This document shows, piece after piece, positions 1 to 13,300 of a stretch of 64,000 nucleotides of DNA. Every line of letters starts with the position of its first letter. The first letter of the stretch is position 1. Location of the stretch: contig JAZBQD010000015.1 of NCBI GenBank assembly GCA_036583965.1, positions 23,651,310 to 23,715,309 on the forward strand. Direction: 5' to 3'. The DNA is from Prunella strophiata. Lineage: Eukaryota; Chordata; Aves; Passeriformes; Prunellidae. Below the pieces are notes generated by a model. It did not search any database, was not told the DNA's origin, and saw nothing but the letters and a program-made list of their open reading frames with translations. The position numbers and the translations under genes are program-made.

Positions 1-129
1 TACTATATGAAAGGCACTAGAGAGAGCTGCCTTGGTGGTGTGATTGGTCATTAGTATGGACACTGCCAGCCACTTGGGGCTGGTTAACACTGGGGTAGCT
101 TCCTATAACTTGGCTGCTCATGAGATTCC

Positions 130-1110
130 CATGGACCCATTTCTTGAGCTTTTCCAGGTCCCTCTGGATGGCATCCCCTCCTTCAGGTGTGTCAACCACA
201 CCACTCAGCTTGGTGTCATCTGCAAATTTGCTGAGGCTGCACTTGATACCTTCTTCTATTTAATTAATGAAGATAATAAATAATGCTTTTCCCAGTATGA
301 GCGCCAAAGAGACACCAGCTATCACTGATATCCATTGAACTTTGAGCTGTTGATCACTGCCCTCTGCATGTGACTGTCCAACCATTTCCTCATCCATCTA
401 GCAGCCCACTCATCATATCCATCTCTCTGCAGTTTAGAGAGGGATGCTGTGGAGACAGTGTCAAAGGCTTTACAGAAGTCTGGATAAATGACACCTGTAG
501 CCCTTCCCATGTCCACTGATATAATTATAAGGACTGATATATTATAAGGACTTGCCCTTGGTGCAGCCATGCTGGGTGTCCCAAATCACCTCCCTGTTCT
601 CTGTGTACCTTAGCACAGCTTCTAGGAGATTTGTTCCATTATCTTCCCAGGCACAGAGGTGAGGCAGACAGGTTGGTAGTTTCCAGAACCCTCTGGAATG
701 TACAATGTTTCCCTTTTTCCAGTAAACTGGGACTTCTCTTGCCTGCCATGACTTTTCCAATATCATAGAGAGTGACTTGGCAACTACACCAGCCAGTTCC
801 CTCGGGGCTCTGGGGTGCCTCTCACCAGGTCTCATAGACTTCTGTCTGTTCATGTTCCTCTGGTGATCATGTACCTGACCTCCTGATCTTTACCTACAGT
901 GGGAAGCACTTTGCCCCCCTAGTTCCCATCTTGCTGTCCATCCATTTGAGAGGTGTGAGAGGACTGAGTCTTCCTCATCTGCTGGTACCAGTTTTCTAAT
1001 GTTATCTATCAGGGGGTACACCTTCCTTGACCTTCCTTTTCTGGCTAACATACCTGTACAAAGCCCTTCTAGTTATTCTTCATGTCCCTTGAGAAGTTCA
1101 GTTCCAGCTT
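130..1110 (-). mobile_element. CR1 LINE ORF2 fragment (reverse transcriptase), antisense and decayed
   Basis: Read on the minus strand, three overlapping broken frames follow the order of a CR1 (chicken repeat 1) ORF2 reverse transcriptase. About 853-542 carries the region before the palm, with a His-Pro-Arg-x-x-Arg-Glu-Leu-Ala stretch and a Lys-Gly-Lys-Ser end. About 570-322 carries the palm block IYPDFCKAFDTV, where the family usually has Tyr-Leu-Asp-Phe-Ser-Lys-Ala-Phe-Asp. About 199-120 carries a downstream [13 protein letters not shown] block. Frame changes and stops separate the blocks, so it cannot encode an active enzyme. The fragment lacks the endonuclease and the 3' end. Similarity fades below position 130 and above about 1110. 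A complete CR1 ORF2 encodes an endonuclease plus a reverse transcriptase for target-primed insertion. Confidence 0.9.
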
Positions 1111-4100
1111 CAAGGAAGGGAAGACTGTGATAGAACTGAAGAATGGGAAGCTGAGGATTGAGGTCAGTCCCCATGTAAGTTCAGGGGGAACTAACCCATC
1201 ACGTGACTATTCCACACGGGATGGCAACAACTTACATGCAAAATTTAAATTCCTCAAACTGTTTTAGGTGGCGTTGTGGCAGTTTTGGGCCCATGGCTGT
1301 TCAAACACATACAATTGGTTTATTTCTCAATTCAGCTAAATACAAAAAGGAATACTTTATTTTTAGGGGTTTTTAAATGTTTGGATTGCATGTTGTGGAA
1401 CCATCATTCAATGAATATTTTCTGCCAAAAATGAGATCAATTTCTTTCAAAGACATGAGTCTTCAATAAACATGTTGTGGATTGTAGAAATGTGGAATTT
1501 TAATCCTGATTATAAACCTGACAGTTTAAAACTTTATATGGTTCCTCTGTAATTAAAATAATTTCCAAATGCCTGTCATCTCTCAACCTGTATAGTATCA
1601 GTGGGATTTATGTCACTGAATCAGGGCAAATGTTGACACGTTCATGGACGTGAAATCTGAGTCTTCCTCTCATTGAATTGACATGCCTGCAGGAGGGCTA
1701 AGGAAATTTTCTTGGCCACTAGAGAGTAATATCTAGCCTGTTCCTTGATTTTTGGTGAAGAGGAATTTCAATTCTACTAATTTTGTTAGTTTTATAAAAA
1801 AACTTGAAACTCAAGAAAATCTAAAAATCTGCTCCAAAGCTAAAACACTGCCAGCTCCTGCTGGATGCACATCAGCAACTGCACTCCAATAACAATGGCC
1901 AATCAGTGACAAAATTGGAAACGTCCACAAGAAATTTGAAATTTAAAAGAATTCATTGATGTAACTCTAAGTCCAGTCTTGGATTTGTGACTGTTATTGT
2001 ACAGAATGGATTTAAGGTTTATTAAATTAGAATATGTCTCTACATATGAAAAAGAAATTCATGTATATATTCTAGCATAGGCATATTGGTATTCTCAGAT
2101 TATGTGTATGATTGACACCAGTACTAGCTACATTTTTATTTGTTCCTCTGGTAAATCAATTATCCTTTCTTAAATATCCTCAGGTCTCTCTCAGATAAAG
2201 ACAGCTATCTGTTCTTACATGGGAAGCATATTTTAATTAATAGTTCTGCTTTTTTCTAATTTTGATGGACATTGCAGCTAAATTTTTACATGGCAATTGT
2301 TCACAGCCTGGGCACACCAGACCTGCTCAGACAGACTCATAACACCTGAGAGACACAATTTCATTGTTAGCACTATTGAACTTTCTGAATATCAAGCTTT
2401 TGAGATCTGATTTATATATGGTAAGTGTAATATAAAAAAAAATACAAAAACTCAAACAACACTCACACTCAATAATCCTCTGCACTTTCCTTCTTTACAA
2501 AAGCTCAGAATTCATTACTGAAGTTAAAGAATTATAACTCACACCATCATTATGGGAAGTATTATTCATCATATCTTACACTGGAAGAAACAGATGTGGA
2601 GAGAATTTAAGACAGATCCTTAGAAGACGACCCTTCTCTGGATTTTCAACATTGCCCTTCTTGCAGTCTTAAATGGTTTTTTATCTACTTCTACCCACTT
2701 AAGTGACAATAGAAAGAAGGTTTATTTTGTTATCACTTTTACACCACATCATAAGGAAGCAAAAGGACCCAGCCAACATAAAGCATCTATTGACATCTAA
2801 TTGTTTATTTGTGGTACTGCTCTTCATTGGCAGAACAGAGATTGATTTGGTGCTGTCAGGGCTGGTAGCTCTTTTAAAGCTCTACAGGTTTTGAAGTCCA
2901 ACTAGACTAAGTATGGCTAAATTAAGCAGATTTGACTCCTTTTGGAGGGTACTGTGATAGCAGTGCAGGAGAAGGATTTTCCAATGGTGTGGGCCCTCAG
3001 CAAAGTAACTGGTGCATCATCAAACCAGAACATGCTCAGGGGTCTCCAATTGCTCTAGCTCTCCCCTCTGCTAGACTTCAATTTTGGGTTAAAAGCAGCA
3101 TCTACATCACTTTTGAAAATTCTTCAGTGGACTTTAAACTTGGTTGGGTCTTGGCTGATTGCAGTCTCCTCTCTGCAGTTCCCCAATAATTCACAAAACC
3201 AATTAGATGTGGCCTTCAGTCCTTCTTCCCATCTGTGGGCTAAGGGAGGAAGTCCATTTTGAGCTCTGAGGTGACACCTGAGTCCTGCAGCCAGCTTACA
3301 GACATGCTCCAAGGGCAAACATGTCACAATGCCCTTCCATTCACTTGCACAGTTCCCTTTTTCCTCGAAAACAACTGATCTGTGAGCAGGAAAACCATTT
3401 ACTCAAAAATAAAGAGTAAAATGTTTTTCCTCCTCGATAATGTTCCCTGTTCTTTCAGTGGGTATTATGTTCTGTAATGTGCTGTGTGTGCACCCATTTT
3501 GTCATCGCTTTGGGTCATCCTTGCTCACAATTGGTTATTTACTCAGGGGCTTTTGAAATTATTGAGTTGACACATCTGTCAGACAGCAAAAGCCGAAATG
3601 CTAAAAGGTCACTTGGAGAGAAACCAGCTGCCTCAGACAAACCTTTCTGCCTTCAAATAGCACAATCATTATAGTCTAACAGATGGGGCCTCTGCTTTCA
3701 TTTCTGCTTTTCTCCTTCACTTCAGGTATTTAGATATACTACCTCATTGCCAGGTCAACACAGGCCTTCTAGTAATTACCTACACAATAGGCAGCTCTCT
3801 GCCTAGGAGAAAACAGCTCCATTTTCTGTCTGCAAATGGGGAACCTGTTTCCTCACAGATATGAGTTACAGAAGGTTGGCCACAAACTTTCCTATTAACA
3901 GATTAATTTGGACACCAGTCATTACACTAGGAAGCATGCATTTAGTACTGATCTAACACTTTGGAGAGCCTGGGGGCTTTTGGCAAAGATGGTGATAAAT
4001 ACAAGTGAGTGAATAATTCTTAACAAATAATTTAGTCAACAAATTTGGACTCCCTCCCTGTTTGGTGAACATTAATCAAGCAATTGTGATTCCTCTGATT

Positions 4101-5639
4101 TATTCAATATCCGTGTTTTTGAAACAGTATCCATTCAGATGATGTACACTGCAGCTGGTGAGTGATGATGATTCAGAGTCGTGCTGTTGGGCTGCTGCAA
4201 GTCATAAACCACGTGGTGTTGTTTCTGTGCTCTGACTGGGCACAGCAGAGGGATTGCTTCTGACATAATTGCTCTCCTGTTTTAAACTTCTCTTTCAGGG
4301 CAAAATATGTCAAAAGCTTGATTGCTCATCAAGCATGTGGAGAAGGAACAATGGGAAGCTGCAGAAGTATTCATGTGAATGGAAAAAAAAAGATCCTCAC
4401 CACGTTTCCTTAATAAAAGATATTTTCAGAAACATCACATGCATTTACACAAATTCTTGGACAAGAAAAAGGCTGATTTTCAATAGGAAAAAAACCACAA
4501 CAAAATCCAAAGTGTTAAAATGTTTCAAAGAATCCAATTATATTACAAATCAAATCAATGTCCAAGAAGAAAGTTATGCATTTTGACAGAGAACACACAT
4601 TTGAACTGTGTGAAAATTCTTGATTGTCAATAGAAATAGTGGAACATTTTTAAAAATAAAATTCATGCACTGTGGGCAATAAGAGAAAACTGAAAATTTT
4701 GCTTTTGGAAGGTCAGTGCTCTACAAATTAAGCATTATTGGAAGGGGTGCTTTCAAAATAAGTATGTATCAATTATGGAATCCATCTTAGAGAGCTTTTA
4801 ACACCAAGTGGCACCAGGACACAGAAATTTCAAAACAACTGAGCCCATTATAAATTTGCTATTCTTTGGAAACACAGAAGGAGGTAAAAGAAGGTCTTTA
4901 CTCTGTGTTACTGATCAGCTGGCACAAAGAAAGAATGAACAATTCAGAAAGCATCTTTTGGTTTTGGTGTTTGGTTTTGGTGTTGGTTGATTATGGTGGC
5001 TCACTTCACTTAATTTCAGGTAATCTATCCTATTGATAGGATAAACTAACCTTCAAGCTGTGGTTAATAAATCTGAAGAATACTGCAAACTGTATGAAAA
5101 TGAATTACAGGAAGGAAATGCTTTAATAACAAGGATTGTGATGTAACAGGTCATAAAATTCCCAATAAGGTCAAATCTTAAAAACAAATCTTGCAGTCTT
5201 TAAAAGCCATCTGGTAAAAAAAAAAGGACCTTGACTGCACTCCAAGTCAAGGCATTTAGGAAACAGCAATCTGTAACATTTGAACTTGCAAAAAAGCAGA
5301 AACAGCTCAGTCAAGGATGAAGCATTGGAAAGGGAAGACAGTGTTTCCCAGCAGGCTTGTGTAATACTAAATGATGTAAAAAAAGAGTCATCATATGAGA
5401 AGATCTGCAAAACTCAATAACTTAAGCAGCAAAAATTCCTGACAAACTGCTGTGCATCCCATTCAAGCTAAGCTAAACCAGGAGAATCTCTGCAGTAGGA
5501 AGAGGTCCAGAACAGGGTATCCTGAGTTTGTTCAGATCCATGAGGAATCTTGACAGAGACTGAGGGATTTGCTTTGCTGGAAAGCAAAGGCTGCTCGTAC
5601 AGGGAGGTCAAGACCTGTGCTCCACACTCTTGTTCCACA
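1111..5639. other. Intergenic, no gene recognised
   Basis: AT-rich, CpG-poor sequence with only short chance frames (longest about 105 codons, plus strand 4269-4586, lysine-rich with no recognisable domain). If the integrase fossil downstream had a polymerase region, it should lie in 4200-5640, but I could not find a reverse-transcriptase Asp-Asp motif or RNase H block there. Confidence 0.6.
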
Positions 5640-6280
5640 AATTGAGGCTAGAAGTGCCAGGATGTCATTCCCTAAAATGGTACTGAAAAATATATTTGCA
5701 TGAATACACAGAAGTTGTTCAGGGATGGAAAGATCCAAGGTAGAGCCAGTACTTGTCCCAGATGATTAGTGACACCGAGGAAGTTGTCAAGGCTTGGAAC
5801 TTATGCCAAAAACACAGGCCAAGTCAAGCAAGAGAGTCCATGTTGGCACAGGAAAAATTGTTCTCCTGGAGCAAAGTATGCACAGAATTGTTTGGAATGA
5901 CTGGAAAACATGATGTACTTGTCCTAGACTATTATTCTCATGTCAGTAGAATAGCTTTACTAGAAGATACTAGAGCTAAACTGTGATTATGCTTGTCAAA
6001 TGTGTTTACACTAGACATGGAATACCTGGCATAGCAATGCTTGGCAATGAAGCACAGCTTAATAGGCACAAGTGCTGGCTGCTAGTGGTGAGTTTGGGGT
6101 TTAGATCTGTAAGCCCTTGTCTTTTGTTTACACCAATCCAATGGGCAGGTTGAAAACTGTGTCAGTGTAATAGATTAGCTCTTGAAAAGAGATTGTTAAT
6201 CCATAGTAGGATAAACCTGTAAATTGCTACATGAAAATAATGCTGGTTTTAGCTCTGAGCAGAGCCAAGGGTTGAAATTA
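5640..6280 (+). mobile_element. Degenerate Ty3/Gypsy-like retroelement integrase fossil
   Basis: Plus-strand frames, shifting several times, follow the order of a retroelement integrase. At 5660-5750 there is an Ile/Phe-Pro-Lys block, then a His and a Gly-Met-Glu-Arg block typical of the N-terminal zinc-binding part. At 5753-5986 the frame continues with Cys-Gln-Lys-His-Arg-Pro; the first Cys of the usual Cys-x2-Cys is Trp. It goes on into the catalytic core with an Asp-Tyr-Tyr-Ser block. The first catalytic Asp is Glu (codon 5885-5887). After a frameshift near 5983, an Arg-His-Gly-Ile-Pro block leads to the second catalytic position, now Gly (6043-6045). After another shift, a Gln-Ser-Asn-Gly-Gln-Val-Glu block keeps the third, Glu (6152-6154). 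The second-to-third distance is 109 bases, which fits the D-35-E spacing of integrases with a 1-base shift. No LTRs were found around it. A relative of the domesticated gypsy-integrase genes is an alternative source, but this copy is dead. Confidence 0.82.
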
Positions 6281-9200
6281 GCAGTGGTATCCTAGGAATT
6301 GTCAGCTGATTACATTGTCTGAAGACTGAAGGGAGATACATAGTCCCACCATTTTACTGGCTTGCAAGGTGACTGAACTATTTTTGGTTGGTTTTTTTTT
6401 TTTTTTTTTTTTTTTTCAGAGAAGATGTTATGTGAATAAAATTCCTGGCAGGTTAAAAGAGAAAAGCACAAGGATACCATATTAAAAAAAAAAAAAAAGA
6501 GCAGACTGTGTGGTAGCTGCTGCTGTTAGGAAGGTGATAGAGGGACAGTGAGAGCTCTCCTTCCTGTGCAGCTACTTTGTTAAAAGATATCCTCTTACAC
6601 CAGAACAGAAACAAGCACCTAAAATAACATCATGAGAGAACATATCAAAGAAAAAAGAGGCAAAACCCCAAATGGCATCAGTTCCTCTGTGTGCATTTTA
6701 AGTCTCAGGGTTATGCTCAGGCCTCCAGATCCTTTTGTATTCAAGTTACTGGCTTGCATCAGGTTTATGCAAGTTGCTGAAAGTCATTACCAGCCTAAGG
6801 TTGTTATATGTCCAATGTGAGATGAATTGGTTGTGCTTGACAGCTGTGGTAGAGCTTAGATGCTTAGATGCAGAACATATTGCCATCAGGTCTCTTTCAC
6901 AGTACACAGCAGAGATTTTTCTTTTTTCTTTCTTTTTTTTTTTCAATTCCTTCTTACCATCAAATATTCTCTAAGAGTTGCTAGGAGCTGGATTGGCTGT
7001 GCTCAGCCTTGGAATGATTTCCTGTGCTGCTCAGGAGTCCCTGGTCAGGGGTAAGCCTGTGAGATCTGATAAAAGCAGGTTGAGATGATTTGAGGAATAG
7101 TGGCAACCTGAAAACACTATAAAACCTGAGGTTAAGGAATTTACACTAAAGGGAGCAAGAGTGCAGTCTGAATTAACATATTTAATGTTAGCTCCAGCTA
7201 GTCTCTTTTAAAAAAATTCTTAAAATTTGTACCTCCTCACTGCTGTGTTTCAGGATGTGAAGAGGTAACATTATTATCATCCATCATTAAATCCACTGAG
7301 TGTCAAACTTATCACCTTGACACTTTAATGATCCTTAAGATGTCCTTGTAAAAGCTGGGTACCATGGCAACCACTCAAACACAGGGCCTTGGCATTGCTG
7401 AACTTCTCTTAATAAATCAGGCATAATTGGCATCTATGTATTATAATAAATTAAAAGTTATTCAACTGGAATGATTTTATATTGTACAATATTAAGTCAT
7501 TAAGTTTGCTGTTCTGATGTCTCCTTTGCGATATAATTCCTGTGTGTGCTTTTTAACACAGAAGATTTTATCTTCCCCTCACAAGGTATAACTGGGGGGA
7601 TTTGAAGGTGCAGCAATTCAGTGCATAGTCTGTCACCCCCAGCAAAGTGGGTTTAAACCAGAACCCCACTGAAATTATTTGTTCCCAAGCTCCAGAGTAA
7701 TCAGATTAGGCAGGTTAGAATTGCCTGTACATTCACTCAGGACGCTGCATGATCCTTCTGCAGTGATCTGTCCTTCCTCCCTTTGTCTTCTGCTTTGTCC
7801 TCCTGCTCAGCCTGCAGACCTGCCCAGCAGCTGGGGTGAATTGCCATGGCAAAGGTGGGTGTAGCCCCAGGAAGTGCCTGGGGAAGGTGAGAGGGGATGT
7901 GCCACGCCTGTGGTGCCACTGTGCCAGCAGCACTCAGCTCTGTACCTGCTCCATCTTGGCTCTGTCCTGTCCTGACTGTCTCAGGTCACCTTTTGGAAGA
8001 GGTCTGGTCAGGAATCCTTGAAGATAAGAACATGTGGTCCCTGTAAACAGAGAGTACAAAAAGAAAATTGCCATATATTCAGGTTATTCTATCTATTCTG
8101 TCTCTATGGCAGGACCAGCTACAGACAAGAGGGTTTGAATTCATTGCCTTTGTGTTGCAAAGTCTGTTGCACTGTCTGTGTGGCACTTTCTGGAATCAGA
8201 CTGCTTGAATGGAATATGAAATGTTTGGTGGAAAACTTGAAAGCATATTAAAAATATTCCCCTGACAGAATTAATAGGTCTAGTTGCTAAACTCTGTCTC
8301 TTTCCTTTTTAAAGATCTTTTGTTGATTTTATGAATGGGTCCTTAATGTCACAGAGTTATAAGGTATTTCAAAAATTAATTATTTTGCCCATAGGATGAC
8401 TACAATGGAATTAATGTGAAATTTCCATTTGATTTCTGCATATTTTGATTTTTAAATGTCTGGATTTTAAAGCATGAACCTATTTTGTTAATGAGACTGG
8501 GAATCAGAAAACAGGATTTTTCATTGTACCGTATCACATTGGCCAACTACAGAAAAAGACTAGGAGGATGTGATAACACCAGATGCATTGGTGGGAAATG
8601 GGAATGCAGAGATTTTTCAGGTTCTCAGTAAAGTCACTGTGAGCTCTAGCTGGACTGAGGTCTGTCTGAAAGCCTACTTGTTACCTTGCCTGACCAGATT
8701 TTGTGACTCTGTACTGATTTGTGTGCCATGTTCCATTTTCTCTTGATGCCACAGTGGTGGCTTTCTGACCTTTCTCTGATTTGATACTGAAATAAATAAA
8801 GTCAAAATAACTGGTCCTTTGGACATGTTTGTCCATCTGTTAACTAGCAAGCAAACCATGTGTGCATGCTCTTTTTGAGGGCACAAAGTTTCTTTGTACA
8901 CAGTGAGCACACAATGTGGCACAGTGACAGCAGCACATTTCTGGAGAGGTCTGCATTACACATGCCTAAGAAGCTCTCAACACAGTAGAGTATTTGTGAA
9001 TATACTTAATCTGAAACCTGTTTCAATATTGCACTGATAGAAAAAACCTGCTAATACTTATGCAGGTGTTTATCTGGACTGCAGAGCTGATTAAGACTTG
9101 TCATCTAGACAGTGAAGCTAAGTCAAAACATAAACATCTATCTATGAGTCTTTGTGGTTTTAACTATTATCCTGGCTGCCCTTCATACCCAGTTGTTTTT

Positions 9201-10225
9201 TAGGCTTTCCAGCTGTGTTTTATATTCAGGTATCAGCTCTCAAGGGCAAAGAGAGGGTCTGAGCTTTTGGTGACAAACAACTCTTGCACACTGGAAGATG
9301 CTCAAAAAGAAAGTTAATCATTATAGGGATCTCAATAGTTCTCTCCTTTCACCACTGCTGTGAAGTTGCATCAGACAGTACAACAGTTTAGAGCTATGAA
9401 ATAAAAATATATCCTTGATCACAATAACATTATCAATACACAGATACTTTAAAGTGAAAAGGTAATTGTTGAAATATGCTGTTCATCAAAACTTTTAATA
9501 TCTTTTTATTAATATAAGATCAAAATCTAAAGGAAGTTGAGTTTAGTTATTGAAATATATGTTTTAAATTGAGACCTAATTTTAGATGTCTTTGATTCCT
9601 CACAAAAACTGATTTATTGCCTCAAATTCAAAAGGTCACAGAATAAAAAAATAATATTTTAATTTCCTTAGATTTGTATAAGCTTTTACTAAAAGTATTT
9701 TGCATTCTAATACAAAAATACTGATGCTTGCCTACAGAGAAATAATAAGATCCCAAAGGAAAATGCAGTGCTACTGCAGTATATTTTGTCACACTAATGC
9801 CTAGCATGATAGATGTTATTTAAAAAATAAAATTCTGAGAGGTATTGCTTAAAAATATTTTCAGGATGATTTTAGCATATTCTTCCACAAGTTTCTGCAA
9901 TTCACTGCTTTCACAATTCCTTTCACCATTCCTTTCACTACTGATGAACTTGTCTTGTGAAGCACTTGTGGAGCTGTTGTGCACTTCAGGAAAGGACATT
10001 TGAAGAGGATGGAGGAGAAAGACCAAAGTAAAACAGAGATCTGCACAAGAAAAGAAAAGAAAAGATCTTTACAGTTTAGGTGGTGGCTTAGGACTGGAAT
10101 AAGAGCATTTTGACTGTAGAGTTATTGTTACCAGGTGCCTTGTTGCTGCAAAGACAAGTATTTGTTTGGGTATATTAATGCATTTGTTATCACATCTGAG
10201 CTCAAACCGTTTCTATCACCTTTCC
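6281..10225. other. Intergenic, no gene recognised
   Basis: No coding region or dispersed repeat could be assigned. It holds a pure T run at 6392-6416, an A run near 6483-6498, and a moderately GC-richer stretch at about 7690-7990 without CpG enrichment. Confidence 0.6.
6392..6416. repeat. Poly(T) tract, 25 bases
   Basis: An uninterrupted T run preceded by a short TTGG-rich stretch. Nothing upstream on the complementary strand identifies it as the tail of a retroposed transcript. Confidence 0.95.
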
Positions 10226-10262
10226 AAATTTTAATTTCTTTCTTTTTATTTTTCTTCTTCTT

Positions 10263-10324
<62 letters not shown>

Positions 10325-10327
10325 CCC
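10226..10327. repeat. Polypyrimidine tract containing about 60 uninterrupted T
   Basis: A TTTCTTT/TTCTTC pyrimidine stretch leads into an uninterrupted run of T at 10265-10324, followed by CCC. It is the longest homopolymer in the window. It could be a simple-repeat expansion or the poly(A) tail of a minus-strand insertion, but the sequence to its right (10330-10700) matches no transcript or element I recognise. Run length in an assembly is often inaccurate. Confidence 0.95.
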
Positions 10328-13300
10328 TAAAGAGGAATTGCTGCTTTAGTTGTACCAGGAATTCTTATTTCAGCAGTTTCTGCTGATCTCTACATTAAAA
10401 CATTCACTTTGATCTAATGTATCTAATGGAAGGATGATTATCAGGTTGCTACATGAGATAATCTATAAAAAGCTAGTACATTCCACCATATCCACCATTC
10501 AGGAATGTTAGCCCAGCACTTCAGTAGATGCTTTGCTTCAGGCTTGCTACTTGTGTTTCTTTTGAGGGTGGCATTTTGGTCCTTTAGAAATTGAGCTTTT
10601 ATGAAAATGCAGTAAAGGTAAGCAAAAGCCTTAAAATATGAAATAGGTGCACCCTGGTGCAGCTGATGTCAGTAATGCTGATGATGGGGGATGCAGCCTG
10701 CTTGCCCGTCAGTGGATTTTGAATTCTAATACTAATAATTTAAGTGCCTTTTTTATTAGAAACTTCTTTGGTTATGTAAAAATGGAAGAAAGGAGTGCAA
10801 AAATAGCAAGTGATGTGTTGTAGCACATCACTGAACCTCTTGCCTACCCCATTGTTTCTGTTCATGGTTCCCTTTGCAACCAACCTTTTACTTTTTCTTT
10901 TTTAATAGGAACAGAAAATCTGGTGTCTGGCAGCCTCTGTGTTTGACTGTGCTTTAATTCACTATGCATCAGCAGGTGTCCAATGCTCAATTCTTGATGC
11001 TTATATATTGTGTTTCATCTGCTGTCATCCTCAGAGCTAAAAAGTGATGGTCCTCAGTTCAAGTTTCATATCTGTGTAGGGGAGCAGAAGTGTGAACTGC
11101 AAGTGCAGCTGGTACAGACCCAAGTGACACAGCTTTGATCTGGTTAGTTTCCAATTCCAGCTTCCAGCACCAGTTGGAGCCTCCCAGGATGAGGGAAGGC
11201 TCATACAAGCCCTGCAGAAGGGGATTGCTCTGGGCTTGAGCTCAGCTCAGTCTCTTCCTCCCAAGCAGGAGGTCTTGCTGCATCAATAGAATATACCTGA
11301 TTTTCCCAAAAGCTGCACAATCTGAATGGCTTCTTATCTGTGTGCTCTGGGCATTCTAAGGGAGCATAAAATGGCTGTTGGGTACAATTGTGAAGAAGCA
11401 ATGATTTTTTAATTCTTTGTTTTCTCCTTCCATAATGAGACCTGATCTGCAGGTTGCCAGTATCTCTCTTGTACAGTGTGTGGGTAAGAGTGAGAGTGTG
11501 ACAAGGATGGCTATAAAGAATTTTACACTTAATTGTGTTCTGATGCATGCAGGATGTGCATACCTCTTTCATATTTGTGTTTTCTGTGTTGTGCACTCTT
11601 AAGGGAATTTCCTCTCCTTGAGAGAGGAGGGTGACTGCTCTGTCCTCTAAACTCTGGGAGGACTTGCCCTGCGACTCCTGAGGGCAATGTTGTCCTCATG
11701 TTTTCTTTCTCCTTTCCCATAGCTAAAATCCATCATTTTAAGGAAAAAATAGTAATTTTATTTTGGTAGTACCAAACACATAATTAGGTGTGAACATGTT
11801 AGATTGTTTCAGGATTGGTCTGTCCATAAAAATCTGCCCAGAAACTTGACTTCTAGGAACAGCAGCAAAAGAGGAATTAGGTACTCTTAGTTAAAAATAC
11901 TTCTAAACCAGGTTACTCTTGTAAGCATATTTGTTCATCATCACTTATCTGAATGTGTTGAGTTTATTGGAAATTAGTAATTGTTGAAAAGGTCTCTTTC
12001 TGCTTTTACAATAAGACCAGTAACAGATATTTAGAATACTCACATCCCCTCATCATGCTGCAATCCCATTGTCACTTTTATCATAAAAGATATCATGTAT
12101 TTCTGTATATGAAAAATGTATTCTAGAACTACTCTGAATTAGTTTTTAATGTACTGTGACCTTGAATTGCCCTAGGATATTAATGCTAAATGATTACTTC
12201 TGAATGCTTTTTGAATAGCTGCACAGAGCAATTAAATGCACCATACATCACACATGACACAGTTAAACACCTCTTCTGGTCAAGGAACCTAAACAGTTCT
12301 TTCAAATGATGGTAATTCCATATTACTAAAGATGAAAAAAAAAAAAAAAAAGAAGTAATTTGCTAGCATTAAAATAGGCATAATCTGGAAGAGGTTATAA
12401 CTCTGTCTGAGATGGAACAAAATAAAAAGGTTCTTCTTGTAGGTGGTCTACAAGGAAGATCACTGCAAAATCAAAGCGCCATCACACTGCATTTTGTCTC
12501 TAGACAAAGGCAGCAATAGTAATAAATCCCTCCCTTTTTGACAAGTTGCCATTTTTTTCCTGTAAAATGAAAGAATAACGAATATGGTTCATAAAATGGG
12601 TGTAAAATGTGGGCCCTGCTGTTACATATGGTATATTGCACAGCAGTTGATTTTAGAAGGTGGAACGACATAAATGTGATCTTTGCAAAACCTTCTAATA
12701 AAATTAGTGAAGTTTAGTAGTGATCACAGGGGCCAAGATTAATCTGATAACTGGAGCAAAAAGAGCCTTTTGCTTGGGTCACTGATTCAAACCTGACCTG
12801 GTTACTTGAAAGTATGTGCTATTTCAGATGCAGAGGCAATTTTGGCCCAAGTCAGAGCAGACATATCACCTCTCTTGGTGTTCAGTGGGTATAAATGTTG
12901 AGTGCTACTTCTTCTGCATGTCCTCAAAAATCAGCCCAATTGTTTATATTACACATCAGGCACTGGTGACAACTGCCTGACAGACTCAACTTTCAGACCA
13001 CCCCTCAGCACATGCTCCAGACCATTTCCTTGCCTCTAGCCTGGTTCCTGGCAGCAATTCCTACCCTTAGGTGAAGCTGCAGCATCCCTGCCCTTATTTC
13101 CCTTCCCAGTTTCCCCCGCAAGCTCTGCTGAGGTTGAGACATTGTCATGTGTCAGGACAAACCATCAGGAACCATCAAAAATGTTAATGGCAAATACATG
13201 TTGACCTTGAAAATAACTCCTGAGTAAATCCAAGAAATTGAGCAAGGTACTGGTAAAAAATAATGAAGCATATACAGAGCATTCTCTTACAAATTTCCAG

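Noticed and set aside
10135..10386. Frame with a very long phenylalanine run
   Set aside because: It is only the translation of the poly(T) tract.
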